DNA of 64,000 bases from Bacillaceae bacterium S4-13-56 (GTDB taxonomy: Bacteria > Bacillota > Bacilli > Bacillales > JAWJLM01): the NCBI GenBank assembly GCA_040191315.1, contig JAWJLM010000016.1:1-64000 (forward strand), read 5' to 3'. Positions 43,840 to 53,208 of the stretch are shown piece after piece (position 1 is the stretch's first letter; every line of letters starts with the position of its first letter). A model generated the notes under the pieces. That model was given only the letters and a program-made list of their open reading frames with translations, was not told the DNA's origin and ran no database searches. The translations under genes were made by a program, and so were the position numbers.

Positions 43840-45489
43840 ATGACGAATGATAATGAGGGAAAAATGAAATGGGAAGAAGAAGTAGAAAAGATATGTAAGC
43901 GTTTCCCTGAAAGGAAGGACCCCTTTACAACTAGTTCATCGATTCCTGTAAAGAGAATGTATGAGCCAGGAATTGTAGATGATGAATATGAGAAGCAATT
44001 AGGCTATCCTGGTCAATATCCCTTTACAAGAGGTATTCAGCCGACCATGTATCGTAGTCGGCTATGGACAATGCGCCAGTACGCAGGATTCGGTTCTGCA
44101 AAAGAAACTAATCAGCGATTTCGTTATTTATTAGAACAAGGTCAAACAGGACTCTCCGTCGCGTTTGATCTTCCTACACAAATTGGATATGACTCTGATG
44201 ATCCTATGTCGCTTGGGGAAGTAGGGAAAGTAGGAGTTGCGATCGATAGCTTACATGATATGGAAGAACTTTTTAATCAGATCCCGTTAGACAAAGTAAG
44301 TACATCAATGACAATTAATGCACCTGCAGCTGTTCTTTTATGTATGTACCAGGCAGTCGGAGAAAAACAGGGGGTTGATCCTAGTAAACTAACAGGTACC
44401 ATCCAGAATGACATACTGAAAGAATACATAGCAAGAGGTACTTATATTTTTCCCCCAAAACCGTCAATGAGATTAATCACTGATATTTTCTCATATTGCC
44501 AAACAAACTTACCGAAATTTAATACGATAAGCATTTCGGGATACCATATTCGTGAGGCTGGTTCTACTGCTGTCCAAGAGATCGCCTTTACATTAGCTAA
44601 TGGGATGGCTTATGTGGATGCTGCTATAGAAGTTGGTTTAGAAGTTGATGATTTTGCTCCACGATTAGCGTTTTTCTTTAACGCACATAATAACTTCTTT
44701 GAAGAAATAGCTAAATTTCGAGCCGCAAGAAGAATATGGGCAAAAATCATGAAGGAAAAGTATCATGCGAAAAATCCAAAGAGCTGGAAACTAAGGTTCC
44801 ATACTCAAACAGGTGGTTCAACTTTAACCGCACAGCAACCAGACAATAATATTGTAAGGGTTGCCCTACAAGCTCTTTCTGCTGTTTTAGGAGGTACACA
44901 GAGCCTACACACTAATTCAAGGGATGAAGCATTAGCTTTACCGACTGAGGAGTCAGCTCGTATTGCATTAAGAACCCAACAAATCATAGCTTATGAAAGT
45001 GGTGTAGCGGATACAATTGATCCATTGGGTGGCTCGTATTTTGTTGAAGAATTAACAAATCAGATAGAAAAAGAAGTAGAAGCCTATTTTGAAAAAATAG
45101 AAGATTTAGGTGGAGCGGTTCAGGCTGTAGAGGATGGATACATGCAACGAGAAATCCACCAGGCTTCCTATGAAACTCAGAAAAAAATGGAGAGGAAAGA
45201 AGAAATTATTGTAGGTATGAATGCCTTTCAAGTAGGCGAAGAGGTAAATCCTGATTTGCTTACAATTAATGAAGAGCTTGAGAGGGACCAAGTAGAAAAG
45301 CTTCAAAAAAGAAAGCAAAATAGAGATCAAAATCAGGTAGAACAAACTTTAAAACAAATAAAATGGGCAGCTAGTCATGAAAAAGAAAACGTAATGCCTT
45401 ATATCTACGAAGCTGTTAAAGCCTATGCCACAATTGGTGAAATTTGCGATGTGCTTCGAAAAGAGTTTGGAGAGTTTAGAGGGGTTTAA
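43840..45489 (+). CDS. mutB: Methylmalonyl-CoA mutase, catalytic (large) chain
   Basis: Isomerises methylmalonyl-CoA and succinyl-CoA with adenosylcobalamin. This 549-residue chain holds only the acyl-CoA-binding barrel; the B12 domain is on the next gene. Residues that mark methylmalonyl-CoA specificity are kept: Tyr81 in RQYAGF and Arg199 in EYIARGTY match Tyr89 and Arg207 of the P. shermanii enzyme, where isobutyryl-CoA mutases have Phe and Gln. Tyr235-His236 match Tyr243-His244. GGGGAGG precedes the ATG. With the bkd operon it allows Val and Ile carbon to reach succinyl-CoA. No meaB-type chaperone gene is nearby. Confidence 0.92.
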   Translation: MTNDNEGKMKWEEEVEKICKRFPERKDPFTTSSSIPVKRMYEPGIVDDEYEKQLGYPGQYPFTRGIQPTMYRSRLWTMRQYAGFGSAKETNQRFRYLLEQGQTGLSVAFDLPTQIGYDSDDPMSLGEVGKVGVAIDSLHDMEELFNQIPLDKVSTSMTINAPAAVLLCMYQAVGEKQGVDPSKLTGTIQNDILKEYIARGTYIFPPKPSMRLITDIFSYCQTNLPKFNTISISGYHIREAGSTAVQEIAFTLANGMAYVDAAIEVGLEVDDFAPRLAFFFNAHNNFFEEIAKFRAARRIWAKIMKEKYHAKNPKSWKLRFHTQTGGSTLTAQQPDNNIVRVALQALSAVLGGTQSLHTNSRDEALALPTEESARIALRTQQIIAYESGVADTIDPLGGSYFVEELTNQIEKEVEAYFEKIEDLGGAVQAVEDGYMQREIHQASYETQKKMERKEEIIVGMNAFQVGEEVNPDLLTINEELERDQVEKLQKRKQNRDQNQVEQTLKQIKWAASHEKENVMPYIYEAVKAYATIGEICDVLRKEFGEFRGV

Positions 45490-45514
45490 CATTAAAAAGG
45501 GGGAGAAACTAAAC

Positions 45515-46342
45515 ATGAGAGAAAAAATTCGTGTATTAATGGCAAAGGCGGGGCTGGATGGCCATGATAGGGGAGCATTGGTCATTTCGCAAGCCTTGAG
45601 GGATCATGGAATGGAAGTTATTTATACGGGGTTGCGGCAAACACCTGAGCAAATTGTCCAAGCTGCTATACAAGAGGATGTTCATATGATTGGATTGTCT
45701 TCTTTGTCAGGAGCACATCGCACGCTATTTCCAAAGGTTATGGAGGAATTAAAGAAAAGAGGGGCTGAGGATATTCCTGTTATAGGGGGTGGAGTTATTC
45801 CGTTTGAAGATATTCCTTTTTTGGAAGAAGTAGGGGTCCAAAAAATATTTACTCCTGGAACATCGACTGAAGCAATAGCAAAGTATATCCAGGCTAAAAT
45901 AAACGGAGAGGGTGGTTCATTGGAGCCACCTGAAAAAATTACCCATATTGGCATTGCTGTTCATAAAATAGAAGAAGCTCTCCCTTTCTATACTAATCAA
46001 TTGGGTCTGTCTTTAGAAGCAATAGAAGAGATAGAGACAGAAAAGGTTAAAGTTGCCTTTTTAAAGATTGGAGAAAGCCGGTTAGAGTTACTTGAACCAA
46101 CTAGTGATGAATCCCCAATTGCTAAATTTTTAGTTAAAAAAGGAGAAGGGATCCACCATATTGCATTAAAAGTTAAACAAATTGAACAAAGATTATCAGA
46201 ATGGAAAGAACAAGGTATTCCTCTATTAAATGAAGAACCTAAAGAGGGAGCTCATAATACAAAAATTGCTTTTCTTCACCCAAAAGCAGCACATGGTGTG
46301 TTATTTGAACTGTGCGAAGAAAAAGAGGAGGGGAAAAGTTAG
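45515..46342 (+). CDS. Fusion of mutase B12-binding subunit and methylmalonyl-CoA epimerase
   Basis: About 275 residues. Residues 1-132 form the cobalamin-binding domain of the mutase, with DGHDRG at 15-20 (His17 is the lower cobalt ligand), then [11 protein letters not shown] and [11 protein letters not shown]. From about 140 a VOC-fold epimerase follows: [27 protein letters not shown] and GIHHIALKV with metal-ligand His and Glu residues. The reading frame is open through the joint. GGAGAGG plus TTG (45920) at the joint looks like a former start of a separate epimerase gene and might still be used. ATG at 45515 follows AAGGGGGAG; the longer frame upstream overlaps mutB and is not supported. 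Confidence 0.88.
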   Translation: MREKIRVLMAKAGLDGHDRGALVISQALRDHGMEVIYTGLRQTPEQIVQAAIQEDVHMIGLSSLSGAHRTLFPKVMEELKKRGAEDIPVIGGGVIPFEDIPFLEEVGVQKIFTPGTSTEAIAKYIQAKINGEGGSLEPPEKITHIGIAVHKIEEALPFYTNQLGLSLEAIEEIETEKVKVAFLKIGESRLELLEPTSDESPIAKFLVKKGEGIHHIALKVKQIEQRLSEWKEQGIPLLNEEPKEGAHNTKIAFLHPKAAHGVLFELCEEKEEGKS

Positions 46343-47892
46343 TGGATATTTATCAAAAAATTAATGAGTTGTATGAACGCCGACGTGAAGTAGAACTGGG
46401 TGGTGGAGACGAAAAAATTAAAAAACAATGGGATAAAGGAAAAATGACGGCAAGAGAAAGAATTAACTATCTTGTAGACGAAGATAGTTTTGTAGAACTA
46501 TACCCATTTATGGAACATCGTGCTCAAGATTTTGGCATGAAGGATCAACATGCTCCTGGAGAAGGAGTTGTTACGGGTTATGCTAAAATTGATAGGCGGC
46601 CTGTTTACCTCTTTGCACAAGATTTTACGGTATTTGGTGGAGCTCTTGGTGAAATGCACGGAAAAAAGATAGCAGCAGTCATGGACTTAGCTGCCAAATC
46701 CGGAGTTCCTTTTATTGGTTTAAACGATTCCGGTGGTGCACGGATACAGGAAGGAGTTTCTTCCTTAGATGGATATGGTCAGGTTTTTTATCGAAACTCT
46801 ATTTATTCTGGGGTTATTCCTCAAATCTCAGTTATTATGGGACCGTGCGCTGGAGGAGCGGTATATTCTCCAGCCATTACAGACTTTGTTATTATGGTAG
46901 AAGAAACTTCAAAAATGTTCATTACTGGACCTAAAGTAATAGAGACTGTAACCGGTGAAAAGATATCTTCTGAAGACCTCGGTGGAGCTGATGTGCATAA
47001 TTCGAAAAGTGGCAATGCTCACTTAAAAGCAAAAACAGAGGAAGAAGCTTTAGATTATGTAAGGAAACTGATTAGTTATTTACCTTCAAACAATAGAGAA
47101 AAGCCTCCATATGTGGAAGTATCTTCAAAGAAGAGTGATTATTGCGAGAATTTAACAGATTTGGTTCCTTTTGATCCAATTCGCCCTTATGATGTGAGGA
47201 CTATTATAAAGGAAGTAGCGGATGAGGAGTCATTTTTTGAGATTCATCCTGACTTTGCTAAAAATATAGTGGTTGGATTTGCTCGTATCGACGGCAATAC
47301 TGTGGGATTAGTGTGTAATCAACCTAAACATTTAGCTGGGAGTTTAGATATTGATTCGAGTGATAAGGCAGCCCGGTTTATCCGTTTTTGTGATTGTTTC
47401 CAAATTCCCATTATTACTTTTGAAGATGTCACAGGATTTTTCCCAGGGATTAAACAGGAACACGGTGGAATTATTCGGCACGGAGCGAAAATCTTGTATG
47501 CTTACTCAGAGGCAACCGTACCAAAGATTACAGTCATTACTCGAAAAGCTTATGGTGGAGCCTATGTGGCTTTGAATAGTAAATCTATTGGAGCCGACTT
47601 GGTATATGCATGGCCAAATGCGGAAATTGCAGTTATGGGACCTGAGGGAGCTGCAAATATTATTTTTGCAAAAGAAATTCAAAATAGTCCTGACCCAGAA
47701 TCAACAAGACAAAAAAAGATTTTGGAGTATCGCGAAAGGTTCGCTAACCCATATGTAGCTGCTTCCTTAGGGATGGTCGATGATGTAATAGATCCACGCG
47801 AGACTAGAAAATTTTTAATGAAAGGGCTTGATATGCTCTCAAACAAACATCTTGACCTTCCAACTAAAAAACATGGCAATCTTCCTCTGTAA
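46342..47892 (+). CDS. yqjD: Propionyl-CoA/acyl-CoA carboxylase beta chain (YqjD-like)
   Basis: The carboxyltransferase subunit, about 516 residues, with two crotonase-like halves. ERINYLVDEDSFVEL, FTVFGGALGEMHGKKI, DSGGARIQEGVSSLDGYG and MGPCAGGAVYSPAITDF belong to the N-half; FEDVTGFFPGIKQEHGGI and RKAYGGAYVALNSK to the C-half. It would carboxylate propionyl-CoA to methylmalonyl-CoA for the epimerase and mutase encoded just before. No biotin carboxylase or carrier gene is adjacent, so it must borrow one, possibly AccC/AccB; alternatively it acts as a decarboxylase subunit. GTG at 46342 follows AGGAGGGG and shares one base with the preceding stop. Confidence 0.9.
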   Translation: MDIYQKINELYERRREVELGGGDEKIKKQWDKGKMTARERINYLVDEDSFVELYPFMEHRAQDFGMKDQHAPGEGVVTGYAKIDRRPVYLFAQDFTVFGGALGEMHGKKIAAVMDLAAKSGVPFIGLNDSGGARIQEGVSSLDGYGQVFYRNSIYSGVIPQISVIMGPCAGGAVYSPAITDFVIMVEETSKMFITGPKVIETVTGEKISSEDLGGADVHNSKSGNAHLKAKTEEEALDYVRKLISYLPSNNREKPPYVEVSSKKSDYCENLTDLVPFDPIRPYDVRTIIKEVADEESFFEIHPDFAKNIVVGFARIDGNTVGLVCNQPKHLAGSLDIDSSDKAARFIRFCDCFQIPIITFEDVTGFFPGIKQEHGGIIRHGAKILYAYSEATVPKITVITRKAYGGAYVALNSKSIGADLVYAWPNAEIAVMGPEGAANIIFAKEIQNSPDPESTRQKKILEYRERFANPYVAASLGMVDDVIDPRETRKFLMKGLDMLSNKHLDLPTKKHGNLPL

Positions 47893-47973
47893 GGGAAAAA
47901 TTTGACTAAATGTACTCACTTCGCTAACGTTAAGTAGTGGAATGATTTCCTGTCGACTAGAGGAGGATGCCTT

Positions 47974-49098
47974 ATGGTAAATCAAGAGAGATTAATTAAT
48001 GAATTTTTTGAACTTGTACAAGTGGATTCAGAAACTAAAAATGAAGCCGAAATTGCTAAAGTATTAAAGAAAAAATTTGGAGACCTTGGTCTAGAGGTTT
48101 TTCAGGATGATACGACAGAGCAAACGGGGCACGGTGCAGGAAATTTAATATGCACTCTAAAAGGATCGATAGATGACGTAGACCCCATCTATTTTACTTC
48201 TCACATGGATACGGTGGTTCCAGGAGTGGGAATTAAACCTTCTATTAAGGATGGATATATAGTTTCTGACGGAACAACTATTTTAGGGGCTGATGATAAA
48301 GCAGGCCTTGCAGCAATGCTTGAAGCCATTCGTGTCCTTAAAGAAAATTCTATTGAACACGGAACTATTCAATTTGTCATAACAGTGGGAGAAGAATCAG
48401 GATTGGTGGGTGCAAAAGTTTTAGATCCTAATAAGATTATTGCTAAATATGGGTATGCTATTGATAGTGATGGAAAAGTAGGAAATATTGTTGTTGCAGC
48501 ACCTAACCAAGCTAAGCTACAGATTATTGCTAGAGGTAAAACTGCTCATGCAGGTGTTGCGCCTGAAAAGGGAATTTCTGCTATTACGTTGGCATCCAAG
48601 GCCATTACTAAAATGCCTCTTGGACGAATCGATGAGGAAACAACAGCCAATATTGGACGGTTCCAAGGAGGTCAGCAAACCAACATAGTTTGTGACTATG
48701 TGGAGATTTTAGCTGAAGCACGATCACTGGTTCGGGAAAAGCTAGATATACAAGTAGAAAAAATGAAAAAGGCTTTTGAAGAGGCTGCAGAAGAACTAGG
48801 TGGAAAAGTAGAAATTAACGTAACCATAATGTATCCAGGTTTCAAGCAAAAAGAAGGAGATCATGTGGTAGAGGTTGCTCGAGAAGCAGCTAAAAACATT
48901 GGAAGAACAAGTGAATTACTAAAGAGTGGTGGGGGAAGTGATGCGAATGTCATTGCTGGCTTTGGAATCCCTACGGTCAATTTGTCTGTGGGTTATGAAG
49001 ATATCCACACCACTAATGAAAAAATTCCAGTAGAAGAATTAGTGAAGATAGCAGAACTAGTAATAGAGATCGTAAAAGTAACCCCCAAAAAACGATAA
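47974..49098 (+). CDS. yqjE: M20 family tripeptidase-like peptidase (YqjE)
   Basis: A cytoplasmic zinc aminopeptidase of the PepT type. Metal and catalytic residues are visible: His and Asp in TSHMDTVVPG, Asp in GADDKAGLAAMLEA, Glu-Glu in VGEESGLVGAK, Asp in AIDSDG and His in EDIHTTNE. The dimerisation domain sits about 180-290. At 374 residues it is the short YqjE form. AGAGGAGG precedes the ATG. Its leader, CCTGTCGACTAGAG, repeats 14 nt of the long cassette of family A. Confidence 0.9.
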   Translation: MVNQERLINEFFELVQVDSETKNEAEIAKVLKKKFGDLGLEVFQDDTTEQTGHGAGNLICTLKGSIDDVDPIYFTSHMDTVVPGVGIKPSIKDGYIVSDGTTILGADDKAGLAAMLEAIRVLKENSIEHGTIQFVITVGEESGLVGAKVLDPNKIIAKYGYAIDSDGKVGNIVVAAPNQAKLQIIARGKTAHAGVAPEKGISAITLASKAITKMPLGRIDEETTANIGRFQGGQQTNIVCDYVEILAEARSLVREKLDIQVEKMKKAFEEAAEELGGKVEINVTIMYPGFKQKEGDHVVEVAREAAKNIGRTSELLKSGGGSDANVIAGFGIPTVNLSVGYEDIHTTNEKIPVEELVKIAELVIEIVKVTPKKR

Positions 49099-49101
49099 CA
49101 C

Positions 49102-49152
49102 ATAACAGAACCCCACCTCATTTCGATGGTTATGAGCTGGGGTTTTGTTATT
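49102..49152 (+). terminator. Terminator of yqjE
   Basis: AACAGAACCCCA (from 49104) pairs with TGGGGTTTTGTT (49138-49149), with inner pairing TCAT/ATGA. A weaker T-run follows. Confidence 0.75.
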
Positions 49153-49245
49153 TCCGAATACTTAAACTGTCATTGGATAGAATGAAAATAAACTTTAGGT
49201 AAGTTTTCCAAAAAATATAGGTTAACTATGTATGTCTTTTGGGTA

Positions 49246-49316
49246 TAAACAATATGATAAATATATGTTATAATATCGCTGTGAAAACCTGTGTAATTAG
49301 TTTTTTACCACAGAAC
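49246..49316 (+). promoter_or_regulatory. Promoter and structured leader of kbl
   Basis: TAAACA (49246-49251), 17 nt, TATAAT (49269-49274) with an extended TGT forms a promoter. The transcript would begin with a hairpin closed by CTGTG/CACAG and AAAAC/GTTTT (about 49280-49314) and a small GTCC/GGAC hairpin near 49321. No T-box sequence is present. The leader before kbl is about 120 nt. Confidence 0.5.
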
Positions 49317-49402
49317 AAATGTCCGCGCTAAAAGGACAATGCGGTATTATCTACGAACAAGAACACTTACATATGAATAGAATAATTAGGAGGTTTGTTC
49401 CC

Positions 49403-50590
49403 ATGGCAAAAGTATTGCAAGAATTTTTACAATCAAACTTAGAGGAATTGAAAAGTAGAGGTCTTTATAACGAGATAGACCCTATTCAGAGTGCAAATGG
49501 ACCAAAAGTAATCATCCGAGGGAAGGAACTAATTAATCTTTCTTCCAATAATTATCTCGGTTTAGCAACTGATGAACGATTAAAAGATGTTGCCAAGAAT
49601 GCAATTGATAAGTTTGGCGTTGGTGCAGGTGCTGTTCGAACAATTAATGGGACTATGGAACTTCACGAAGAATTAGAAAAAAAGCTGGCTGAATTTAAAC
49701 ATACGGAAGCAGCTATTGCCTATCAATCTGGTTTTAACTGTAATATGGCGGCTATATCTGCGGTAATGAACAAAGAGGATGCCATTCTTTCTGACGAATT
49801 AAACCATGCTTCCATTATTGACGGTTGTCGTCTTTCAAGAGCCAAGGTTATTCGCTTCAATCACTCCGACATGGATGATCTTCGTCAAAAGGCCAAAGAA
49901 GCAAAAGATTCTGGTCAATACAACAAAGTTATGGTCATTACAGATGGTGTATTTTCCATGGATGGCGATGTAGCAAAGTTGCCTGAAATCGTAGAAATTG
50001 CGGAAGAGTTTGACTTAATTACTTATGTTGATGATGCTCACGGATCAGGTGTCCTTGGGAAAGGCGCCGGAACAGTAAAGCATTTTGGACTATCTGATAA
50101 AGTAGACTTCCAAATTGGTACACTTTCCAAAGCCATCGGAGTTGTTGGTGGATATGTAGCAGGAAAGAAAAATCTCATTGATTGGTTAAAAGTCCAAAGT
50201 CGTCCATTTTTATTTTCAACAGCCCTCCCACCAGGGGATGTAGCAGCATGTATTAAATCCATTGATTTGTTAATGGAAAGTACTGAATTGCAGGATCGTC
50301 TTTGGGAAAATAGTCAGTACTTGAAAGATGGACTAAGTAGAATTGGATTTGATATTGGGAAGAGTGAGACTCCAATAACACCGGTTATTCTTGGGGAAGA
50401 GAAATTAACGCAAACATTTAGTAAACGTTTATATGAAGAAGGAGTTTATGCAAAGTCTATTGTTTTTCCAACTGTTCCTAGAGGGGCAGGTCGTGTTCGA
50501 AACATGCCATCAGCTGCACATACGAAGGAAATGCTTGATCAGGCGATTGAAGCCTATGAGAAAATAGGAAAAGAGCTGGGCTTACTATAA
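49403..50590 (+). CDS. kbl: Glycine C-acetyltransferase (2-amino-3-ketobutyrate CoA ligase)
   Basis: A PLP enzyme cleaving 2-amino-3-ketobutyrate with CoA into glycine and acetyl-CoA, the second step of threonine breakdown. It is an alpha-oxoamine synthase with [32 protein letters not shown] and the PLP Lys in [15 protein letters not shown] at 49403 follows GGAGG and gives 395 residues, the usual size; the longer frame from 49319 reads through the leader. Linked with the threonine dehydrogenase downstream, though a family B repeat separates them. Confidence 0.93.
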   Translation: MAKVLQEFLQSNLEELKSRGLYNEIDPIQSANGPKVIIRGKELINLSSNNYLGLATDERLKDVAKNAIDKFGVGAGAVRTINGTMELHEELEKKLAEFKHTEAAIAYQSGFNCNMAAISAVMNKEDAILSDELNHASIIDGCRLSRAKVIRFNHSDMDDLRQKAKEAKDSGQYNKVMVITDGVFSMDGDVAKLPEIVEIAEEFDLITYVDDAHGSGVLGKGAGTVKHFGLSDKVDFQIGTLSKAIGVVGGYVAGKKNLIDWLKVQSRPFLFSTALPPGDVAACIKSIDLLMESTELQDRLWENSQYLKDGLSRIGFDIGKSETPITPVILGEEKLTQTFSKRLYEEGVYAKSIVFPTVPRGAGRVRNMPSAAHTKEMLDQAIEAYEKIGKELGLL

Positions 50591-50596
50591 GTTGTT

Positions 50597-50766
50597 TATC
50601 CCGCATTAACGGTCAGTAATAGCCCCACCTCAAGTCTTAAGGAAACGAAAAGAGCAGGTGGGGATAAACTGCCCGTGAATGTCCGATTGGTTCAAGGGCC
50701 TTTAGGCCATGCCCTTGGGTGCTAACAATCAGTGGGCGACTGTCACTGATTGAAGTTTCGCTTTAT
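50597..50766 (+). repeat. Dispersed repeat family B, copy B4 (compact form)
   Basis: The form without the inner module, hence the best view of the core: TATCCCGCATTAACGG, CCCCACCTC/GGTGGGG hairpin, ACTGCCCGTGAATGTCC closing the outer stem, CAAGGGC/GCCCTTG hairpin, AATCAGTG/CACTGATT hairpin, AGTTTCGCTTTAT. It fills the kbl-tdh gap and ends 21 nt before the tdh start. Confidence 0.88.
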
Positions 50767-50787
50767 TTAAAGAGAGGGGTGGGAGAT

Positions 50788-51738
50788 TTGAAAAAAATCT
50801 TAGTAACAGGAGCCCTAGGTCAGATTGGTTCTGAGTTAGTGGTAAAGTTGCGTCAACAGTATGGAACAGAAAATGTGATTGCATCAGATATTCGAAAAAC
50901 CGATAGTGGGGTAGTCAAAGAAGGTCCTTTCGAAATTATTGATGTAACAAAAGACGGTGCCATTTATGAGGCCGCAAAAAAATATAATGTAGATACAATT
51001 ATGCATTTGGCAGCTCTTCTATCCGCAACTGCCGAAAAAAGCCCTTTAGTTGCATGGAATGTTAATATGGGTGGACTTGTTCAAGCTTTAGAAACGGCAA
51101 GAGAGCTGAATACTCAATTTTTTACACCAAGTTCCATTGGTGCTTTTGGGCCAAGTACACCAAAAGTCAATACACCACAGGATACCATTCAGCGCCCAAC
51201 CACCATGTATGGAGTAAATAAAGTATCAGGAGAGCTCTTGTGCGATTATTATTACAATAAGTTTGGTGTGGATACAAGGGGAGTAAGGTTTCCAGGATTA
51301 ATTTCCTACGTAACACCTCCAGGGGGAGGAACCACCGACTATGCCGTTGATATATACTACAAGGCGGTAAACGAGGGTAAATATACTTCTTACATTGATA
51401 AAGGGACCTTTATGGATATGATGTATATGCCTGATGCATTAAATGCGATCATTCATCTTATGGAGGCTGACCCCTCTAAACTTATTCACCGAAACGCATT
51501 TAATATTACTAGCATGAGCGTGGATCCTGAGAGCATTGCAACATCGATCCGTCAGCATATCCCTTCTTTTAAACTAGACTACGACGTTGATCCTATTCGC
51601 CAAAAAATTGCGGAAAGCTGGCCAGATTCTATTGATTCTACTGCTGCCTTTGAAGAGTGGGGATTTAAACCACATTATGACCTTGATAAAATGACAGCTG
51701 ATATGCTAAGTAAGTTAAAAATCAAAATGGAAGCATAA
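50788..51738 (+). CDS. tdh: L-threonine 3-dehydrogenase, SDR type
   Basis: Oxidises threonine to 2-amino-3-ketobutyrate with NAD. It belongs to the extended short-chain (epimerase-like) fold, not the zinc-dependent medium-chain Tdh of B. subtilis. [13 protein letters not shown] (about 6-18) binds NAD, SSIGAFG holds the catalytic Ser/Thr region and MYGVNK the Tyr-x3-Lys pair. The C-terminal region [19 protein letters not shown] is typical of these dehydrogenases. TTG at 50788 after GGGGTGGGAG gives about 316 residues; the longer frame would start inside repeat B4. Confidence 0.88.
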   Translation: MKKILVTGALGQIGSELVVKLRQQYGTENVIASDIRKTDSGVVKEGPFEIIDVTKDGAIYEAAKKYNVDTIMHLAALLSATAEKSPLVAWNVNMGGLVQALETARELNTQFFTPSSIGAFGPSTPKVNTPQDTIQRPTTMYGVNKVSGELLCDYYYNKFGVDTRGVRFPGLISYVTPPGGGTTDYAVDIYYKAVNEGKYTSYIDKGTFMDMMYMPDALNAIIHLMEADPSKLIHRNAFNITSMSVDPESIATSIRQHIPSFKLDYDVDPIRQKIAESWPDSIDSTAAFEEWGFKPHYDLDKMTADMLSKLKIKMEA

Positions 51739-51750
51739 ATATAGTGTTGC

Positions 51751-51798
51751 ACCCCGAGAGTTGGATTGAAATCTGACTTTTGGGGTATTTCTTTTTTT
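51751..51798 (+). terminator. Terminator of kbl-tdh
   Basis: ACCCC with an inner AGT pairs with ACT and GGGGT (to 51786), followed by ATTTCTTTTTTT. Confidence 0.7.
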
Positions 51799-51904
51799 AT
51801 GAGAGGGAAATAACTCCTCTTGCGTACATTAAATACTTACCTAACCAACTTTTTTGTTCAAATGTTATAATAAATAGATAATAGTACGAAAAGTGGTGAG
51901 AGCA

Positions 51905-53155
51905 ATGTCGAGATGGTATCCCAAAAATGGACGAGTCATTTTGCATGTGGATATGAATAGTTTTTATGCATCAGTAGAAATGGCTTATGATCCTACTCTA
52001 AAAGGGAAGTCGCTCGCTATTGCTGGAAACCCAGAAGAAAGACGTGGGATTATCGTGACAAGTAGCTATGAAGCACGAGCCAAAGGTGTAAAAACAACCA
52101 TGCCATTATGGGAAGCTAAAAAACTATGTCCAGAGCTTATAGTCATGCGTCCGAATTTCCAAAGATATAGAGAAGCATCTAGACAAATGTTTTCCATTCT
52201 TTCAGAAGTGACCCCACAGGTTCAACCTGTCTCCATTGATGAAGGTTATATGGATATAACAGATTGTGAGGAACAAGGATCCCCTCTTGAGATAGCCAAA
52301 AATATTCAACAACGAATATTGTGTGAGTTGGATTTGCCATGTAGCATTGGGATAGCTCCTAACAAGTTTCTTGCTAAGATGGCGTCTGACATGAAGAAGC
52401 CGATGGGATTAACAGTTCTCAGAAAACGAGACATCCCAGAAAAGCTGTGGCCAATGCCAGTTCATGAAATGTATGGAGTTGGGAAGCAAACCGCTAAAAA
52501 GCTGGAACCTTTGAGTATATTTACAATAGGTGATCTTGCAAAATCGGATGTTTTAACTTTAAAACATGTTTTAGGAATTAATGGAGAAAGACTCAAAAAT
52601 CGTGCCAACGGAATTGATCCACGTCCAGTTGATCCTGATGCGGTTCATGATTTTAAAAGCATTGGGAATTCAGAAACATTACCTGAGGATACAACGGATG
52701 AAAAGCGTATTGAACAACTCTTTCTTAAACTTATTAAGAAAGTGGAGCAAAGAATGGATAGAAAGCAAGTATTTGCACAAAATCTTCAAATCACGATTCG
52801 CTACCATGACCGAAAAACTGTGACACGCAGTAAACAACTAAATGCTTTTGTTCATCGAGCAGATGAAATATTCCCGATTGTAAAACAATTATTCGAAGAT
52901 CATTGGAACGGTGAACCTGTGCGTTTACTAGGGGTTACTGCTCAACATTTAATTGAAAAACAAGAAGCTGTACAACAGTTGGATCTTTTTTCTTACCAAG
53001 ATTTTGCGAAAAAAGAGAAACTATATGAAGCTATGGACCATTTGACAGAAAGGTATGGGAAAGAGATTTTCAAACCATTTAAGGACAAAAAGTATGAGGA
53101 TAGTACACCTACCACTAGTTTTCAGAAAGATTTTTTAGATGATTTTAAAACATAA
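51905..53155 (+). CDS. dinB: DNA polymerase IV (Y family)
   Basis: A low-fidelity polymerase for translesion synthesis. HVDMNSFYASVE (catalytic Asp), SIDEGYMDIT (second acidic pair), SIGIAPNKFLAKMASDMKKP, a helix-hairpin-helix region and a little-finger domain are in order. QLDLF near residue 365 is a beta-clamp-binding motif. ATG at 51905 after AAGTGGTGAG gives 416 residues; the GTG at 51893 is within the ribosome site. The B. subtilis counterpart is yqjH (polYB region). Confidence 0.94.
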   Translation: MSRWYPKNGRVILHVDMNSFYASVEMAYDPTLKGKSLAIAGNPEERRGIIVTSSYEARAKGVKTTMPLWEAKKLCPELIVMRPNFQRYREASRQMFSILSEVTPQVQPVSIDEGYMDITDCEEQGSPLEIAKNIQQRILCELDLPCSIGIAPNKFLAKMASDMKKPMGLTVLRKRDIPEKLWPMPVHEMYGVGKQTAKKLEPLSIFTIGDLAKSDVLTLKHVLGINGERLKNRANGIDPRPVDPDAVHDFKSIGNSETLPEDTTDEKRIEQLFLKLIKKVEQRMDRKQVFAQNLQITIRYHDRKTVTRSKQLNAFVHRADEIFPIVKQLFEDHWNGEPVRLLGVTAQHLIEKQEAVQQLDLFSYQDFAKKEKLYEAMDHLTERYGKEIFKPFKDKKYEDSTPTTSFQKDFLDDFKT

Positions 53156-53198
53156 AAAGAGACAATTTGTTCGGGACTCCGAAAGATTGTCTCTTTTT
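53154..53198. terminator. Bidirectional terminator between dinB and the aldehyde dehydrogenase gene
   Basis: AAAAAGAGACAAT (53154-53166) pairs with ATTGTCTCTTTTT (53186-53198). T-runs on both strands suit the two convergent genes. Confidence 0.9.
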
Positions 53199-53208
53199 GA
53201 TTTTTAGC

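Noticed and set aside
43840-45489. Isobutyryl-CoA mutase large subunit
   Set aside because: The diagnostic Phe and Gln of those enzymes are Tyr81 and Arg199 here, as in methylmalonyl-CoA mutase.
45425-45514. Upstream extension of the B12/epimerase protein
   Set aside because: It overlaps mutB in another frame, has no ribosome site, and homologous cobalamin domains start at [11 protein letters not shown].
49275-49402. T-box or amino-acid riboswitch before kbl
   Set aside because: The AGGGTGGNACCGCG core is missing and there is no terminator before the start codon.
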